The notes under the pieces: model-generated | What the model was told of the DNA's origin: nothing | Seen by the model: only the letters and a program-made list of their open reading frames with translations | The model's database searches: none | Assembly (NCBI GenBank): GCA_016283195.1 | Contig: JAEEML010000131.1 | Coordinates: 1-22,940 of the forward strand | Source of the DNA: Deltaproteobacteria bacterium | GTDB taxonomy: Bacteria; JAEEML01 | Reading direction: 5' to 3' | DNA: 22,940 bases | Part shown: in pieces, positions 22,764-22,940 of the stretch | How positions within the stretch are numbered: the stretch's first letter is position 1 | How the letters are laid out: each line of letters opens with the position of its first letter | Made by a program: the position numbers and the translations under genes

Positions 22764-22815
22764 TTGACACGGTGTCAGCGAGCTGTTAAATATAACCTTG
22801 CTGACACGGTGTCAG
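22764..22815 (+). promoter_or_regulatory. Promoter with twin palindromic operators for the TetR gene
   Basis: Two near-identical 15-bp palindromes (TGACAC-G-GTGTCA core) lie at 22764-22778 and 22801-22815, with centres 37 bp apart. The first supplies the -35 box TTGACA (22764-22769); TAAATA (22787-22792) is the -10 after 17 bases. The second covers the expected start of transcription. This is a typical layout for autorepression. Confidence 0.75.
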
Positions 22816-22834
22816 TAAGCAAACGGAGCTCTTT

Positions 22835-22940
22835 ATGAATTCAGTAAGTGAACTCACCATGGCCCGCAAAAACGAAATTATCGCCGCTTGCCGGCAGCTC
22901 TATCAGACTAAATCCTTCCGGGAAATCACTATTAAGGATA
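22835..22940 (+). CDS. TetR-family transcriptional regulator, N-terminus only (window edge)
   Basis: Thirty-five codons are visible, starting MNSVSELTMARKNEIIAACR, with LYQTKSFREITIKD after it. This is the first helix and the start of the helix-turn-helix of a TetR protein. GGAG lies 7 bases upstream of ATG 22835. The gene continues beyond the window. The twin palindromes upstream are its probable binding sites. TetR genes often precede an efflux or transport gene, which would lie outside. Confidence 0.8.
   Translation, partial: MNSVSELTMARKNEIIAACRQLYQTKSFREITIKD

Overview
The window reads as chromosomal DNA of a Gram-negative (diderm) bacterium of moderate GC content. It has a type IV pilus secretin, several lipoproteins with clear lipoboxes, a predicted outer-membrane barrel and a high-affinity zinc ABC importer. 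I cannot name the organism. The long AMIN-type PilQ and the carboxyltransferase would fit a gut or sediment anaerobe of a Myxococcota/Deltaproteobacteria-like group, but that is only inference. Genes in the first 17 kb are densely packed. From about 17.4 kb onward the DNA becomes accessory in character: repeats, gene fragments, an AT-rich defence-type gene and broken reading frames.

Layout. (1) 79-4282: pilQ, with a remarkable glycine/proline-free coiled-coil insertion of about 285 residues, followed by a lipoprotein gene. (2) 4289-4819: a small lipoprotein on the opposite strand. (3) 4923-6395: an AAA/DUF4143 ATPase on the minus strand, with three 21-bp direct repeats spaced exactly 33 bp apart covering its upstream region. 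(4) 6528-8075: a stand-alone acyl-CoA carboxylase carboxyltransferase subunit. (5) 8085-8303: a small repeat-bearing element with 11-bp inverted ends between two convergent genes. (6) 13326 down to 8333: a six-gene minus-strand operon for zinc uptake. Its order is a small secreted or membrane protein, an outer-membrane barrel, a His-rich lipoprotein, then ZnuC, ZnuB and ZnuA. (7) 13510-15140: a PPC/DUF296 protein translationally coupled to aroA, divergent from the zinc operon. (8) 15137-17378: a LysR regulator divergent from a lipoprotein alpha/beta hydrolase, with a perfect palindrome between them. (9) 17379-18484: repeats, a possible gene remnant and a short Rpn-like C-terminal protein. (10) 18485-19387: an unrecognised zinc-finger-like protein behind a structured leader. 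(11) 19818-21647: a DUF262/DUF1524 (GmrSD-like) protein, AT-rich. (12) 21745-22514: the 5'-truncated, frameshifted remnant of an AlbA/RecG-like ATP-binding regulator whose linker is a 10-bp/32-bp tandem repeat. (13) 22535-22940: a dispersed repeat, a third 33-bp-phased array and the start of a TetR regulator under twin operators.

How the genes work together. The zinc cluster looks like one envelope-spanning route: the barrel imports across the outer membrane, the His/Cys lipoprotein may buffer metal in the periplasm, ZnuA captures it, and ZnuB/ZnuC pump it inward. The hydrolase and LysR gene form a classic divergent regulator/target pair.

The most unusual signal is a set of three short direct-repeat arrays (6309-6395, 17502-17591, 22613-22701). 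Their sequences differ but all share an exact 33-bp period. One sits on the promoter of the DUF4143 ATPase, and the other two have no such gene beside them. A second repeat family is a roughly 30-nt hairpin with a TTAC loop, present in five copies with changes that keep the stem paired.
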